From assembly GCA_030429585.1 (NCBI GenBank), contig JAUIEU010000001.1, forward strand, positions 677,994-741,993: DNA of 64,000 nucleotides. The letters run 5' to 3'. This DNA is from a bacterium. Its GTDB lineage: Bacteria > Cyanobacteriota > Vampirovibrionia > Vampirovibrionales > Vampirovibrionaceae. A model generated the notes under the pieces. That model was not told where the DNA came from. It did no database searches and was given only the letters and a program-made list of their open reading frames with translations. The stretch's first letter is position 1; each line of letters opens with the position of its first letter. Made by a program: the position numbers and the translations under genes. This document shows, one piece after another, positions 33,226-42,900 of the stretch.

Positions 33226-34746
33226 ATGCCACTACACCTCTACAACACCCTCACTCGCCAAAAAGAGCTGTTTGAACCCAACACCCCGAATCATGTGGAC
33301 CTCTACATGTGTGGGCCCACGGTGTACGATGACGCCCACTTGGGCCACGCCCGCTGCTATGTGGCCTGGGATGTACTAATTCGTGCCATGCGGTACATGG
33401 GCTACACCGTAAACAACGCCCGCAACCTGACCGATGTAGATGACAAAATTTTAAACCGCGCCCGAGAAAACAACGTGCCCTTTGGCAAGTGGGCCAAGCG
33501 ATACACCCAACGTTTCCACGAGGATATGGCCGCCCTAAACGTGGCACCCCCTACCCACGAACCCAAAGCCACCGAACATATCGAAGATATTATTAACGGC
33601 TGCCAGGTGCTGATAGATAACGGCCACGCCTACGCCACCGATGCTGGCAACGTGTACTACCGCACCAGCGCCAAGGCAGATTATGGCAAGCTAAGCAAAA
33701 AGCCGCTAGATGATTTAAAAACCGGTGCACGTGTAGAAGGCGAAACCGATAAAGAATCGCCGCTGGATTTTGCCTTATGGAAAGCCACCCCAAGCGACGA
33801 TACCGATAGTTGGGCTGCCCCCTTTGGCGGCAGTGGCAAGGGCCGCCCCGGTTGGCACATGGAATGCAGCGCCATGAACCACCGATTGTTTAAGGGCCAA
33901 CTGGATATCCATACCGGCGGGGCGGATTTAACCTTTCCGCACCACGAGAACGAGATTGCCCAAAGTGAAGCGTGGAGTGGTTGCCAGCCCTATGCCAAAT
34001 ACTGGCTACACAACGGTTTTGTCACCGTAGATAACGATAAAATGAGCAAAAGCCTGGGTAATTTTGCCACTATTCGGGATCTCTTACAAAAATATAACGC
34101 CGATACCCTGCGCCACTTTTTGCTCACCCATCACTACCGCATGCCGGTGGATTTTACGCCAGAAGCCCTGGATGGTGCCGCTAACCGAGTAGAAAAAATC
34201 CACCGGAGCTTAAAAAAAGCCGCCGATGCACTAGAGCTAGTACCGGATGTGCTCGCTGAATTTGACGCCCTAGCACACAACAGTAACGACCCAACGGTGG
34301 TGCAGTTTGTGGCCGCACTTAACGATGATATTAATACCCCACGTGCCCTTGCTGCCATGGATGAAGCCATCCAACACTTAAACACCACCCTCCAAACCAA
34401 TGGCAATAACCCCGCCATTGTTCGCGACGCCTTTTGGCCCGTATGGACGTGTTATACCGTGCTAGGCTATACCACTGCTGGTATTTTTAGCGGCGACACA
34501 CTACCCACCAGCCTGAAACAGCCCTTGCAGCTACTGGCCACCCAGCTCGGCATTACGCCTAAAAAAACCATTGAAGCCATGCTGCAAGCTATTATTGAAC
34601 ACCGTAGTACAGCCAAGGCCAATAAAGATTGGGCCACCTCGGATAATATTCGCAGTTCGCTAGCATCTCAGGGGGTTACGCTAGAAGACAGTAAAGACGG
34701 CACCACATGGAGTTATAAAGCCCCCGCCACTATGGTAACGGGTTAG
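33226..34746 (+). CDS. cysS: Cysteine-tRNA ligase
   Basis: 506 residues. The start MPLHLYNTLTRQKELFEPN is typical. CGPTVYDDAHLGHAR carries the first zinc Cys and the HIGH-type signature, GWHMECSAM another zinc ligand, and DNDKMSKSLGNF the KMSKS loop. The C-terminal helical bundle and anticodon-binding part are present at normal length. A TACAAT -10 element lies near 33180. It is followed after 3 nt by the Mini-III gene, an arrangement known from Bacillus and cyanobacteria. Confidence 0.97.
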   Translation: MPLHLYNTLTRQKELFEPNTPNHVDLYMCGPTVYDDAHLGHARCYVAWDVLIRAMRYMGYTVNNARNLTDVDDKILNRARENNVPFGKWAKRYTQRFHEDMAALNVAPPTHEPKATEHIEDIINGCQVLIDNGHAYATDAGNVYYRTSAKADYGKLSKKPLDDLKTGARVEGETDKESPLDFALWKATPSDDTDSWAAPFGGSGKGRPGWHMECSAMNHRLFKGQLDIHTGGADLTFPHHENEIAQSEAWSGCQPYAKYWLHNGFVTVDNDKMSKSLGNFATIRDLLQKYNADTLRHFLLTHHYRMPVDFTPEALDGAANRVEKIHRSLKKAADALELVPDVLAEFDALAHNSNDPTVVQFVAALNDDINTPRALAAMDEAIQHLNTTLQTNGNNPAIVRDAFWPVWTCYTVLGYTTAGIFSGDTLPTSLKQPLQLLATQLGITPKKTIEAMLQAIIEHRSTAKANKDWATSDNIRSSLASQGVTLEDSKDGTTWSYKAPATMVTG

Positions 34747-34749
34747 GCC

Positions 34750-35190
34750 ATGGAAAATCCGCCACTACTTGTTAATAGCCCTATTGGCTTAGATACTACC
34801 AACACCACGTTATTAAACGATGCCAAAACCGCTGCCTACATTGGCGATGCGGTGTACGAATTACTGGTGCGCCAATGGGTAGCCCACCAATGGCCCGGTT
34901 CGCCAGATGTTATCCACACTGAAACCACCCAGCGGGTCTGTGCCGAAGCCCAGGCCAGCATGTTGCACCAACTCCAGGAACAACCAGGCCTACTGACGGA
35001 TGATGATACCGCTTTTGTTAAACGGGCTCGCAATCTGCCCATCCCCAAACAACGGCGCAGCCAACACCAAGAATACCGAGCCGCCACCGCATTAGAAGCC
35101 CTTATTGGCCGGTGGTTTATCGCGTCACCAGAAAAATTGGCCCATATACCAGCCTTACTGGCCGCCGAATTACCCGCTACCGGCAGCTAA
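34750..35190 (+). CDS. mrnC: Mini-ribonuclease III
   Basis: 146 residues, matching the Mini-III family, which has the RNase III catalytic domain without the dsRNA-binding domain. AAYIGDAVYELLVRQW (about 29-44) contains the metal-binding Asp, and EYRAATALEALIGRWF (about 109-124) the Glu. In Bacillus the enzyme matures 23S rRNA. The pairing with cysS on one transcript supports the call. The last 14 nt overlap the convergent secreted-protein gene. Confidence 0.88.
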   Translation: MENPPLLVNSPIGLDTTNTTLLNDAKTAAYIGDAVYELLVRQWVAHQWPGSPDVIHTETTQRVCAEAQASMLHQLQEQPGLLTDDDTAFVKRARNLPIPKQRRSQHQEYRAATALEALIGRWFIASPEKLAHIPALLAAELPATGS

Positions 35191-35740
35191 CCGAGCTGCT
35201 TTGCCACACACGGTTATTGGCTCGCACCCTAAACTGCTGCAGGCTCATATCCCACCCAATGGCAGGTGGGGGTGCCGTGCCGGGGATGGTGGCCGAAGCA
35301 CCGGTAGGGCTTAAATTACCACTAGGGGCCATGTGCAATAACACACTGCCCTGCTGGCGTGGGCCGGAAAGTTGCAACTGCGGTGGTTGCCATACGGCCC
35401 GGTACACCCCTGGCGGCCACACCATGCCCGGCTGTTGGGGCAGGCAAAACGGCGTGTTTATTCGCACAATCCCACCTGGCGATACCTGCTCTTGACGAGG
35501 ACCCACATTAATAATGGTGTCTGGGTCTGGTGGTGGGGCTTCTTTTTTTTTAAACGGCAGTAGTTTTTTCCAATCGAAGCGCTTAGGCTTAACATAGGCA
35601 GGGTCATTGGGCAGCTGGTTAATCACTCCAGCATTAGGGGCCAACACGGGGGTTGATGGATCTGCCGCCGCCAGCATAGGGGCGAGTAATACCAATACCG
35701 CACTTATGGCCAATATTCTTATGTGCCGACTGATTGCCAC
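35177..35740 (-). CDS. Secreted proline-rich protein, unknown function
   Basis: 187 residues from GTG 35740, chosen because AGGGAG lies just upstream; the open frame reaches 35788. A signal-type segment (ILAISAVLVLLAPMLAAADP) is followed by a proline-rich region, a basic FDWKKLLPFKKKEAPPPDPD patch and a beta-rich C-terminal part with little charge. No family is recognised. Periplasmic or outer-envelope location is likely. It is convergent with and overlaps the end of mrnC. Confidence 0.6.
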   Translation of the reverse strand: MAISRHIRILAISAVLVLLAPMLAAADPSTPVLAPNAGVINQLPNDPAYVKPKRFDWKKLLPFKKKEAPPPDPDTIINVGPRQEQVSPGGIVRINTPFCLPQQPGMVWPPGVYRAVWQPPQLQLSGPRQQGSVLLHMAPSGNLSPTGASATIPGTAPPPAIGWDMSLQQFRVRANNRVWQSSSVSCR

Positions 35741-35865
35741 TGGTGGGCTCCCTAGTAAAATAACCTGGTGTGCAACACAAGTTCGCACGATTAGCTAAAA
35801 CGACGTACAATAAGCGCATCCGTTCCTCCTAGTATACCTGCTTACAATCATACCCTCCCCCTTTC

Positions 35866-36054
35866 ATGCTCAAAAATTACTCTAATCAACCGGATGCCCC
35901 CTTACTGAAAATGTCGCTAGGCAAGCGCATACGGCTTTTCGCGCTTAAGGCTATTGCGTGGGCTATTAATGGCGCTATTTTGCTGTTGATTATTGGGGCG
36001 CTAGGCGGGCTGCTTTACCTATTGGCCACGGGCTTATCCACCGCTGGGTTTTAG
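35866..36054 (+). CDS. Small single-pass membrane protein
   Basis: 62 residues: a basic N-terminal half (KMSLGKRIRLFALKAIAW) and one long hydrophobic helix (about 32-56). The composition is credible for a real membrane peptide and the codon use is like the neighbours. No ribosome site precedes the ATG and no family is known to me, so it may also be a chance frame. It lies before serS on the same strand, 123 nt away. Confidence 0.4.
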   Translation: MLKNYSNQPDAPLLKMSLGKRIRLFALKAIAWAINGAILLLIIGALGGLLYLLATGLSTAGF

Positions 36055-36177
36055 CGGATAATTTACAAAGCCCCCTCTCCCCATTCCGCACAAAATCGCC
36101 TATACTGGTGGCTTTAGTGTTGCTTTAGGCGCCTTGCTTGCCTCCCTAACCTCTTTTCTCGGATACCCTCGCCCCTC

Positions 36178-37479
36178 ATGCTGGATATTAAAACCCTTCG
36201 CCAACACCCCGATGCCGTAAACGCCGCCCTGGCAAGACGCAACCCAGATTTATCCGTTAGCCCTATTTTGGCCTTGGATGAACAACGGCTGGCCCTGTTA
36301 AAAGAGGAAGAAGACCTCCGTAGCGAGCGTAACAGCTTATCCAAAACCATTGGGCAACAACGCAAAGCCGGCCAAAACACGGATGAGTTGCAGGCTCGCG
36401 GCACCGATATTGCCAACCGCGTTAAAGCCATCGAACACGATAAAAAAGACATTGAAGCCAAACAAAACCAGCTGCTACTAAGCATACCCAACACCCCCGC
36501 AGAAGCAGCCCCCGACGGCAAAGACGAACACGACAATGTGGCCACACGCCAATGGGGTGATGAATTGTTAAGCCGCCCGCCTGGCAACGCCCAAAACCAC
36601 TGGGATTTAGGCCCAGCCCTAGGCATATTGGATTTTGAACGGGGTGTTAAAGTGGCCCAAAGCCGCTTTACTCTTCAGCGAGGCCTGGCCGCCAAGCTAA
36701 CCCGTGCGTTAATCAGCTTTATGTTGGATACCCACAGCCAACACGGGTATGAAGAAGTGGCCCCGCCCTACTTGGTAAACGCCACCGCCATGACAGGTAC
36801 CGGCCAGCTACCCAAATTTGGCGATGACATGTTTAAATGCGCCGATGACGAGCTGTACCTCATCCCCACAGCAGAAGTGCCTGTCACCAACTTATATGCT
36901 GGTGAAGAATTAAGCGAAGCCAGCCTGCCCCTGTGCTTTGCCGCCTACACGCCGTGCTTTCGGCGAGAAGCCGGTAGCGCCGGTAAAGATACCCGAGGCC
37001 TGATTCGCCAGCACCAGTTTGACAAAGTAGAAATGGTAAAGTTAGTCACGCCAGCACAGGCAGAAGCCGAGCACCAACAACTGGTGGGCGATGCCGAGCG
37101 GATTTTACAGTTACTGGAACTGCCCTACCGCGTGATGGATTTATGCACCGGGGATTTAGGCTTTGCTGCCCAACGCTGTTTTGATTTAGAAGTGTGGCTA
37201 CCCGGCCAGCAGGAATACCGAGAAATTAGTAGTTGCAGTCACTTTGGCGATTTTCAAGCCCGGCGCATTGGGCTAAAATACCGCCCCGCCGATGGGGGTA
37301 AATTACAATTTTGCCATACCATTAATGGCAGCGGCCTGGCCGTAGGGCGCACCTTGGTGGCTGTGTTAGAAAATTATCAACAAGCTGATGGCAGCGTGGT
37401 TATCCCTAAGGTATTGCGGCCCTATTTACACGGCCAACCAGAGATTATCCCGGCCCTAAACGAGGCCTGCCATGCCTAA
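36178..37479 (+). CDS. serS: Serine-tRNA ligase
   Basis: 433 residues. It begins MLDIKTLRQHPDAVNAALAR and has the long antiparallel coiled-coil arm (about 30-105) that grips the tRNA-Ser variable arm. Class II motifs follow: the PTAEVPVTNLY region, PCFRREAGSAGKDTRGLIRQ (motif 2) and GSGLAVGRTLVAVLENYQ (motif 3). The 3' end overlaps pilT by 8 nt, so serS, pilT and the amidase gene form one operon. tRNA-Ser(GCU) is encoded at 51.8 kb. Confidence 0.97.
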   Translation: MLDIKTLRQHPDAVNAALARRNPDLSVSPILALDEQRLALLKEEEDLRSERNSLSKTIGQQRKAGQNTDELQARGTDIANRVKAIEHDKKDIEAKQNQLLLSIPNTPAEAAPDGKDEHDNVATRQWGDELLSRPPGNAQNHWDLGPALGILDFERGVKVAQSRFTLQRGLAAKLTRALISFMLDTHSQHGYEEVAPPYLVNATAMTGTGQLPKFGDDMFKCADDELYLIPTAEVPVTNLYAGEELSEASLPLCFAAYTPCFRREAGSAGKDTRGLIRQHQFDKVEMVKLVTPAQAEAEHQQLVGDAERILQLLELPYRVMDLCTGDLGFAAQRCFDLEVWLPGQQEYREISSCSHFGDFQARRIGLKYRPADGGKLQFCHTINGSGLAVGRTLVAVLENYQQADGSVVIPKVLRPYLHGQPEIIPALNEACHA

Positions 37480-38695
37480 CCCGCCCAACGGCAGCCCCCA
37501 ACTCCCTGGCGAAGCGGCAACGGCGCCTACCCCTATTACGCCACCACCCAAGCTAGACACTGCCGCCCCCCCTGCGGTGCCCATTAGTAGCGCAAAAGGC
37601 AAGCCCACCTTTGTTACCAAGGATGAGCTAATGCACATGCTGGGCCAATCCGTGGCCAAGGGCGTGTCTGATATTCACTTGCGGATGGGACACCGACCGA
37701 AGGTACGGCTAAATGGGTCTATACAAACCCTTAATATGCCCTATGTTAGCGATAAATCCATTTACGATTTATTACAAGCCACCATCCCTTTTCGCACCCT
37801 GGATAAAATTGACCATTTAAAAGAAATTGACTACGGCTTTGAACTGCCCGGCATTGCCCGTTTTCGGGTAAATTTATTCCATGAGATGGCCAACCCGGCC
37901 ATGGTGCTACGACTCATCCCCTTAGAAATCCCCTCCTTAGAATCTTTGGGGCTGCCGGATATTTTGGATCGGTTTTGCCACCTACAAAACGGGCTCGTAT
38001 TGGTTACCGGTGCCACTGGTAGTGGTAAAAGCACCACCTTGGCCGCCATGCTTAGCCGCATTAATCAACTCTATAAAAAACACATTATTACGGTGGAAGA
38101 CCCAGTAGAATTTATCCACAAGCACCAACAATCCATCGTCACCCAACGAGAGCTTGGCAGCGATACCGATAATTTTGCCAGTGGCGTTAAGTACGCCCTT
38201 CGGCAAGACCCTGACGTGGTGCTGATTGGCGAAATTAGAGATGGCGAAACCGCCAAGGCTGCCTTGATTGCCGCCGAAACAGGCCACTTGGTGTTTAGCA
38301 CCCTTCACACCTCTGACGCGGTGCAAACCATTAACCGCATCATTAATATTTTTAACCCCAAATTTAGAGAGCCCGTTCGTATGCAGCTGGCGGAAGCCAT
38401 CCGCGGCACCATTGCCATGAAATTATTGTCTAACAAAGCAGGCGATGGCCGTACGGCCGTGTGCGAAGTGGTTACCGCCACCAGCACCGTCAAAGATTAC
38501 ATCCAACGCAACCAAACCGACCAAATTTATGAGCTGTTGGATACCACCGATTTAGGCGAAATGGTAAGTTTTAACCGTAGCCTGTTTAATGCCGTAAAAG
38601 ATGACATGATTACCCCCGAAGTTGCTATCCAACATTCCAATAATCCAGTGGCCTTGCGCCAGCGTTTGAAAGGGGTGTTTCATGGCACCTTGTAG
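37472..38695 (+). CDS. pilT: Type IV pilus retraction ATPase PilT
   Basis: 407 residues. Walker A is GATGSGKST, the Asp box reads ITVEDPVEFIH, Walker B region is DPDVVLIGEIRDGET, and the His box is ETGHLVFSTLHT. The AIRGTIAMKLL segment corresponds to the AIRNLIRE-like PilT element. About 45 Pro/Ala-rich residues precede the usual start, an extension. PilT disassembles pili and drives twitching. Overlaps of 8 nt with serS and 14 nt with the amidase gene show a compact operon. Confidence 0.93.
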   Translation: MPNPPNGSPQLPGEAATAPTPITPPPKLDTAAPPAVPISSAKGKPTFVTKDELMHMLGQSVAKGVSDIHLRMGHRPKVRLNGSIQTLNMPYVSDKSIYDLLQATIPFRTLDKIDHLKEIDYGFELPGIARFRVNLFHEMANPAMVLRLIPLEIPSLESLGLPDILDRFCHLQNGLVLVTGATGSGKSTTLAAMLSRINQLYKKHIITVEDPVEFIHKHQQSIVTQRELGSDTDNFASGVKYALRQDPDVVLIGEIRDGETAKAALIAAETGHLVFSTLHTSDAVQTINRIINIFNPKFREPVRMQLAEAIRGTIAMKLLSNKAGDGRTAVCEVVTATSTVKDYIQRNQTDQIYELLDTTDLGEMVSFNRSLFNAVKDDMITPEVAIQHSNNPVALRQRLKGVFHGTL

Positions 38696-40541
38696 CAAAC
38701 ACCATGCGTGGTTCCGTCGGTGTGGCGGGATGTTTATCGCCCTACTATGCTTGGCTGGCCTATTGCTATGGGCCCCAGCCAGTTATGCCAATAGCAGCGA
38801 AGAACCCCTAAACCAAATTGAATCCATTGCCATTGATAGCAAAACCGGCGACATCACCCTAACCACCAGCCACCCCCTGGATGGTTACGAACCCTTTGCC
38901 TCCTTAAAATTAATGAACCCCCACCGCCTGGTGGTGGACCTGCCTAACAGCCAGCTAACCGGCCAGGCCAAAACTGTATTAAAAGGCCAGCCTGCCGCCA
39001 CCGTGCCCATTAACGCCCCCCACATACCAGAAATGCAGGTGCAAGAAACCAGCGGCATGTTCTACCAATCCGTGCGTTTTGTGATTTTAACGGATAACCA
39101 CAACACCCTAAACCGGCTACAACTGGCCATTGATGGCACTACCATTCGCATCCACCAGGGAGCCCCAGCGGCAGGCACCACCACCCAACCCAATACACCT
39201 GTTGCCAGCGTGCCAGCTCAATCCGCCATGCCCTTAGGCCAGCCGAGTGCACCACCGGTTAGTGCCAGTAACCTTAGTATTGTTACCCAGGCCCACTATG
39301 CCAACGGGCAGTTACTGCTAACCACCGACCCACAGCACCGCCCTATTCAACTGAGAAATCAATTTACCCTCACCTCCCCAAACCGACTGGTGTTGGATTT
39401 TCACCCGGCTAAATTGGCCCAAAAAACCTTGGCAGGTGCCATTAGTGTGGGTAACAACAGCCACACCCGTGCCATACGCATTGGCCAGTTTGATGACGAC
39501 ACCGTGCGCGTGGTGATTGAAACCAATACCCCAAACCGCTGGGCCACCTACTTTTCTCGCCCGCCCTTTGAACGACACAACCCAAGCCATGTCATCATCT
39601 CTGCAGAAAGTGGCATTAATGCCACCCAGCTACCGGCCCAAACCGCCTTAACCACCTTAGAAAAAATTGGCCTGGACGAAAGCCAAAGCAAGGGCGCCCT
39701 TATTCGCCTAAAAACCAAGGCCCCCCTAGTGCACCGGTGGTACCAAAACGATAACCAACTGATTGTGCAAATGTTAAACGTGGCCGCCGAACCCGGCAAC
39801 GTGGGCTTTGATGCTGAAAAGTACCCCATGATTAAATCCATGACGGTAGAAAAACTCTCCCCCAACCAACCCAACAGCCAGTTTGTAATTACCTTGGCGG
39901 AACCCCACCTTAGCGTGCAAGCCGCAATGGAAAAAGATGACCACATCCTGGCCCTACACATCCAACCCAAGCAACCGTTGGCCGCTGTTGGCAAACTGCC
40001 CTTTAAGGCCACCGTGGTGGTGGATGCTGGCCATGGCGGTAAAGACCGCGGTACCAGCCGCGCTGGGGTGTATGAAAAAGACCTGAACCTTTCCGTAGCC
40101 ATGAAGCTGAAGGCTGCCCTAGAGGCCCGCGGTGTGCGAGTGTATACAACCCGTAATACCGACCGTTACCTAACCCTAAAACAAATTACGGATATTAGTA
40201 ACGGCCACCGCCCGGATGCTTTTGTGAGCATCCACCACAATGCCAGTACCAACCCGGCCATCCATGGGATTGAAACCTACTATTACCATGGGCGAAGCAT
40301 TCCGCTGGCGAAGACTATCCATGCTCGCATGGTGGCCACCCAACGGCGGCCCAACCGAAACGTTCGTCGGGCGCGGTTTTATGTAATTAACCACACCAAT
40401 GTGCCCGCCGTATTGTGCGAAATTGGCTATGTAAGCAACACGGCAGAACGGGGCATGCTGGTTAGGCAAGATACCCAAACCAGTGCCGCCAATGCCATTG
40501 CCGATGGCGTGGTAGAGTTTCTCCTCCGCCACAAGCGCTAA
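38682..40541 (+). CDS. AMIN-domain N-acetylmuramoyl-L-alanine amidase
   Basis: 619 residues. A basic start and hydrophobic signal segment (MFIALLCLAGLLLWAPASYA) are followed by AMIN-like beta domains: a first at about 45-150, a second at about 195-305, possibly a third at about 325-435. The zinc amidase (Amidase_3) spans about 445-615: VVVDAGHGG (His), YEKDLNLS (Glu), SIHHNAS (His) and LCEIGYVSN (catalytic Glu). It cleaves the peptide from peptidoglycan during cell separation or pilus passage. AMIN domains bind the wall and are also found in PilQ. The coupling to pilT may link wall opening to pilus function, which is inference. Confidence 0.92.
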   Translation: MAPCSKHHAWFRRCGGMFIALLCLAGLLLWAPASYANSSEEPLNQIESIAIDSKTGDITLTTSHPLDGYEPFASLKLMNPHRLVVDLPNSQLTGQAKTVLKGQPAATVPINAPHIPEMQVQETSGMFYQSVRFVILTDNHNTLNRLQLAIDGTTIRIHQGAPAAGTTTQPNTPVASVPAQSAMPLGQPSAPPVSASNLSIVTQAHYANGQLLLTTDPQHRPIQLRNQFTLTSPNRLVLDFHPAKLAQKTLAGAISVGNNSHTRAIRIGQFDDDTVRVVIETNTPNRWATYFSRPPFERHNPSHVIISAESGINATQLPAQTALTTLEKIGLDESQSKGALIRLKTKAPLVHRWYQNDNQLIVQMLNVAAEPGNVGFDAEKYPMIKSMTVEKLSPNQPNSQFVITLAEPHLSVQAAMEKDDHILALHIQPKQPLAAVGKLPFKATVVVDAGHGGKDRGTSRAGVYEKDLNLSVAMKLKAALEARGVRVYTTRNTDRYLTLKQITDISNGHRPDAFVSIHHNASTNPAIHGIETYYYHGRSIPLAKTIHARMVATQRRPNRNVRRARFYVINHTNVPAVLCEIGYVSNTAERGMLVRQDTQTSAANAIADGVVEFLLRHKR

Positions 40542-40696
40542 CCCACAGACCGTATACCGTTTAAGTATTCCCAAGCGTTTAGCATTAAGACGGTACAAAC
40601 TTCTACTTGTTATATTTAGATACAAATTGTCAATATTTTTTATAAGAAACTTTTAATACTTACACACTCTTTACAACACGTAGGAAAGTATGCACT

Positions 40697-41104
40697 ATGT
40701 TTACTGGTCTTGGGTTTAATCATAACAACGCTGAAATTGCCTTTATTAGTAAAGAAATAAGCAAGTTAACAAATGGTAAAATAGTTGCATCAAGCACAAA
40801 TTTATTTGATAAAAGCGAGAATAGCGTTGGTAAAGCAAGTGACGCTCTTATAACTTTTACTGATGGTTCCAGCTTAAAATTTGCCTTCAGCACTAAGGCC
40901 AAAGGCTTTGATGATGGCAAAGTTTTTGTTGCTACCCTCACCTCCCCAGACAATAAATTTATAACATTCCATTCAGGGAGTGTTCTGTCGGATAATGAGA
41001 TTAATGTAACCAAAGGTTATTACGGTGGAGAGGACTGTAAGGCAGACCCTAAAAAACAAGAGTGTGTTATTAACGAATCCTTTGAAACAATTAACTTAGA
41101 TTAG
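40697..41104 (+). CDS. AT-rich orphan protein
   Basis: 135 residues, unrecognised. Composition is far more AT-rich than the flanking genes. AGGAAAG lies about 9 nt upstream of the ATG, so translation is likely. The sequence alternates short strands (ALITFTDGSSLKFAFSTKAK, KVFVATLTSPDNKFITFHSG) and suggests a small beta protein. Two Cys near the end (EDCKADPKKQEC) could pair. No signal peptide is seen. It fills the gap between the amidase gene and the convergent cyclase-like gene, ending 2 nt before the latter. Confidence 0.5.
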   Translation: MFTGLGFNHNNAEIAFISKEISKLTNGKIVASSTNLFDKSENSVGKASDALITFTDGSSLKFAFSTKAKGFDDGKVFVATLTSPDNKFITFHSGSVLSDNEINVTKGYYGGEDCKADPKKQECVINESFETINLD

Positions 41105-41106
41105 TT

Positions 41107-41982
41107 TTAAAAATAAACCTCTTGGCCGGGCAGTTTAACCTCTAACTGGTAAATGTCTTGGGGCACTTCATTAGGGATGCTGTATACCCCGGTGCTGTAG
41201 CAGCTAAAGTTTTGTGCAATGTTTTGGCTCTGCATCACTTCATACAACTGGGTGCTAAACAACACCTGGTTGGGTTGGCAATACTGCATAATATAGCGGC
41301 AACGCAACTGGGCGTCCTTCACTTCGGCCGGGTTGGTGGCATGCAAGGCCATCTTAATCATGGGGGGGGCGTCAAAATTGCCATTTTGGCGGGCAAATAC
41401 GGCCAGCTTGTTCATCATGTCATTGGCAGCGTGTAAGGCAGGTTCTGGCTGGTTAAACTGCACCAGGCAGCCTTCCGTTTGCCGGGCCAGCACCGTGCCC
41501 TGTGGGTGAGAGATAAAGCGTAAGGCCTCTCTAAATTGGCCAAAAGGAAACCCAATCATCAGCAGGGTCATGCTTCGCATCATGGCCTGTTGGCGCACTT
41601 TTTCTTGCTGCTGGCGGACGCGTTCTTCTTGCTGATGTTGCATTGTGTTTAATGGGTTAGCGGTGCTACCCACCATGGTATCCAGGTGGCGCAACAAGGC
41701 ACTTACCCCGGACAGGGCAAAAAACCCAACAATACACAGTACCCCTACCCCAAATTGGGCCACGGAAAAGGTTCGCCCGGCTACGTCAGCCTTAGGCCAA
41801 GGTATAGGTAGGCCCTCTCCCCAATCGCGCAGAGGTAACATCACCCCATCTAGCGGCTGGGTAAGCGCGGATAACTGCTCTATGCCTAGTATGCCCAATA
41901 CCCAATGCAAAATAATGACTGGGGCACACAGGACCACCAGCCCGGCAAGTAAATCGATGGCATAGGACAGCCAACGGAACAT
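41107..41982 (-). CDS. Membrane protein with a degenerate class III nucleotidyl cyclase domain
   Basis: 291 residues. Two membrane segments (about 8-30 and 72-95) are followed by a Gln/Glu-rich coil (about 110-132) and a C-terminal domain (about 135-289) that tracks the class III adenylyl cyclase fold. GCLVQFNQPEPALHAANDMM stands for the GDGxxAxFGxPxxAxxAA region, MALHATNP for the small G-x-H strand, and VLFSTQLYEVM followed by PQDIYQLEV for the typical end. Both metal-binding Asp residues are missing (MTLLMIGF and TEGCLVQF), so it should be catalytically dead and perhaps a sensor or scaffold. It lies 118 nt after fliR on the same strand. Confidence 0.62.
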   Translation of the reverse strand: MFRWLSYAIDLLAGLVVLCAPVIILHWVLGILGIEQLSALTQPLDGVMLPLRDWGEGLPIPWPKADVAGRTFSVAQFGVGVLCIVGFFALSGVSALLRHLDTMVGSTANPLNTMQHQQEERVRQQQEKVRQQAMMRSMTLLMIGFPFGQFREALRFISHPQGTVLARQTEGCLVQFNQPEPALHAANDMMNKLAVFARQNGNFDAPPMIKMALHATNPAEVKDAQLRCRYIMQYCQPNQVLFSTQLYEVMQSQNIAQNFSCYSTGVYSIPNEVPQDIYQLEVKLPGQEVYF

Positions 41983-42099
41983 GACAGGGTATTACGCTCT
42001 AATTCAATGCTATCAACAGTATCATTCTAGCATTGGGCGGCCGATTAGGGGGCAATCAATACAGCCAATTAGCCCACATCGTGGAGATACGCCTTCGCT

Positions 42100-42900
42100 C
42101 TACTGAAAAATCTGAGAAAAATCCTGCAAATAGTGGATAATAGCTTCGATAAAAATAGGCATGGTGGCCAGCAATACCCCCACCCCAATACTGGGTTTTA
42201 GGGCAAAACTAAGCTGGAACACCGGCATTTGCTGGGCCGTTCTGTTCACCACGCCCAACATAATATCAATGGCCAGGGTAACCACAATAACCGGGGCCAC
42301 CAATTGCACCGCCACCACAATGGTATTGGCGGTAATCATGGTCAAATAGTCAAAATCCACCAGTTGGGTAAAGGGGTGGGTGTAGTTATACACCGGGAAG
42401 ACGGTAATCGTCCGCTTTAAAGCATCCAGTAACCAGTACATGCCCCCAATATTCAAAAACAACACGGTGCCCAAAATGGCAAAAAACCGGTCCAGTAACA
42501 TCACCTGTGCTCGGCTCGATGAATCAAAAATCATGGCGCTACTCAGGCCAATTTGGTTATTCATCATGCTACCAGCCGCAGCAATGGCTTTAAAAATAAT
42601 ATCCGCAATGGTGCCAATAAAACCACCCACAAATATATTCAGTAAAATCAGTACCATAAACTGGCTTAGGGTAGGGGTTACCGTGGGTATTTGGTCTTGG
42701 GGCACCATCCACAGCAGCATCACGGTAACCGTTAAGGCCAAGCCCATTTTGGCATTAAAAAACACATCTTTTCGGTTAATAACCGGCGCAAAGTGGAAAA
42801 AAGTGAGTACCCGTGCAAACACCAACAGGCCGGTGTTTAGCACCCAGCCATAATCCGTATGTAAGGCGTTAAAAGCCCCCAGCGAGGCGTTAAAATCCAT
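42100..42900 (-). CDS. fliR: Flagellar export gate protein FliR
   Basis: 266 residues with about six membrane segments and the family's general pattern: GLLVFARVLTFFHFAPV near the start, MVLILLNIFVGGFIG in the middle, and NRTAQQMPVFQLSFALKPSIG near the end, which fits the NKTxPQxNVFxxGxPxKxxxG signature. FliR forms the export gate with FliP and FliQ. It overlaps fliQ by 11 nt. No flhB or flhA lies downstream in this window. Confidence 0.88.
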   Translation of the reverse strand: MDFNASLGAFNALHTDYGWVLNTGLLVFARVLTFFHFAPVINRKDVFFNAKMGLALTVTVMLLWMVPQDQIPTVTPTLSQFMVLILLNIFVGGFIGTIADIIFKAIAAAGSMMNNQIGLSSAMIFDSSSRAQVMLLDRFFAILGTVLFLNIGGMYWLLDALKRTITVFPVYNYTHPFTQLVDFDYLTMITANTIVVAVQLVAPVIVVTLAIDIMLGVVNRTAQQMPVFQLSFALKPSIGVGVLLATMPIFIEAIIHYLQDFSQIFQ

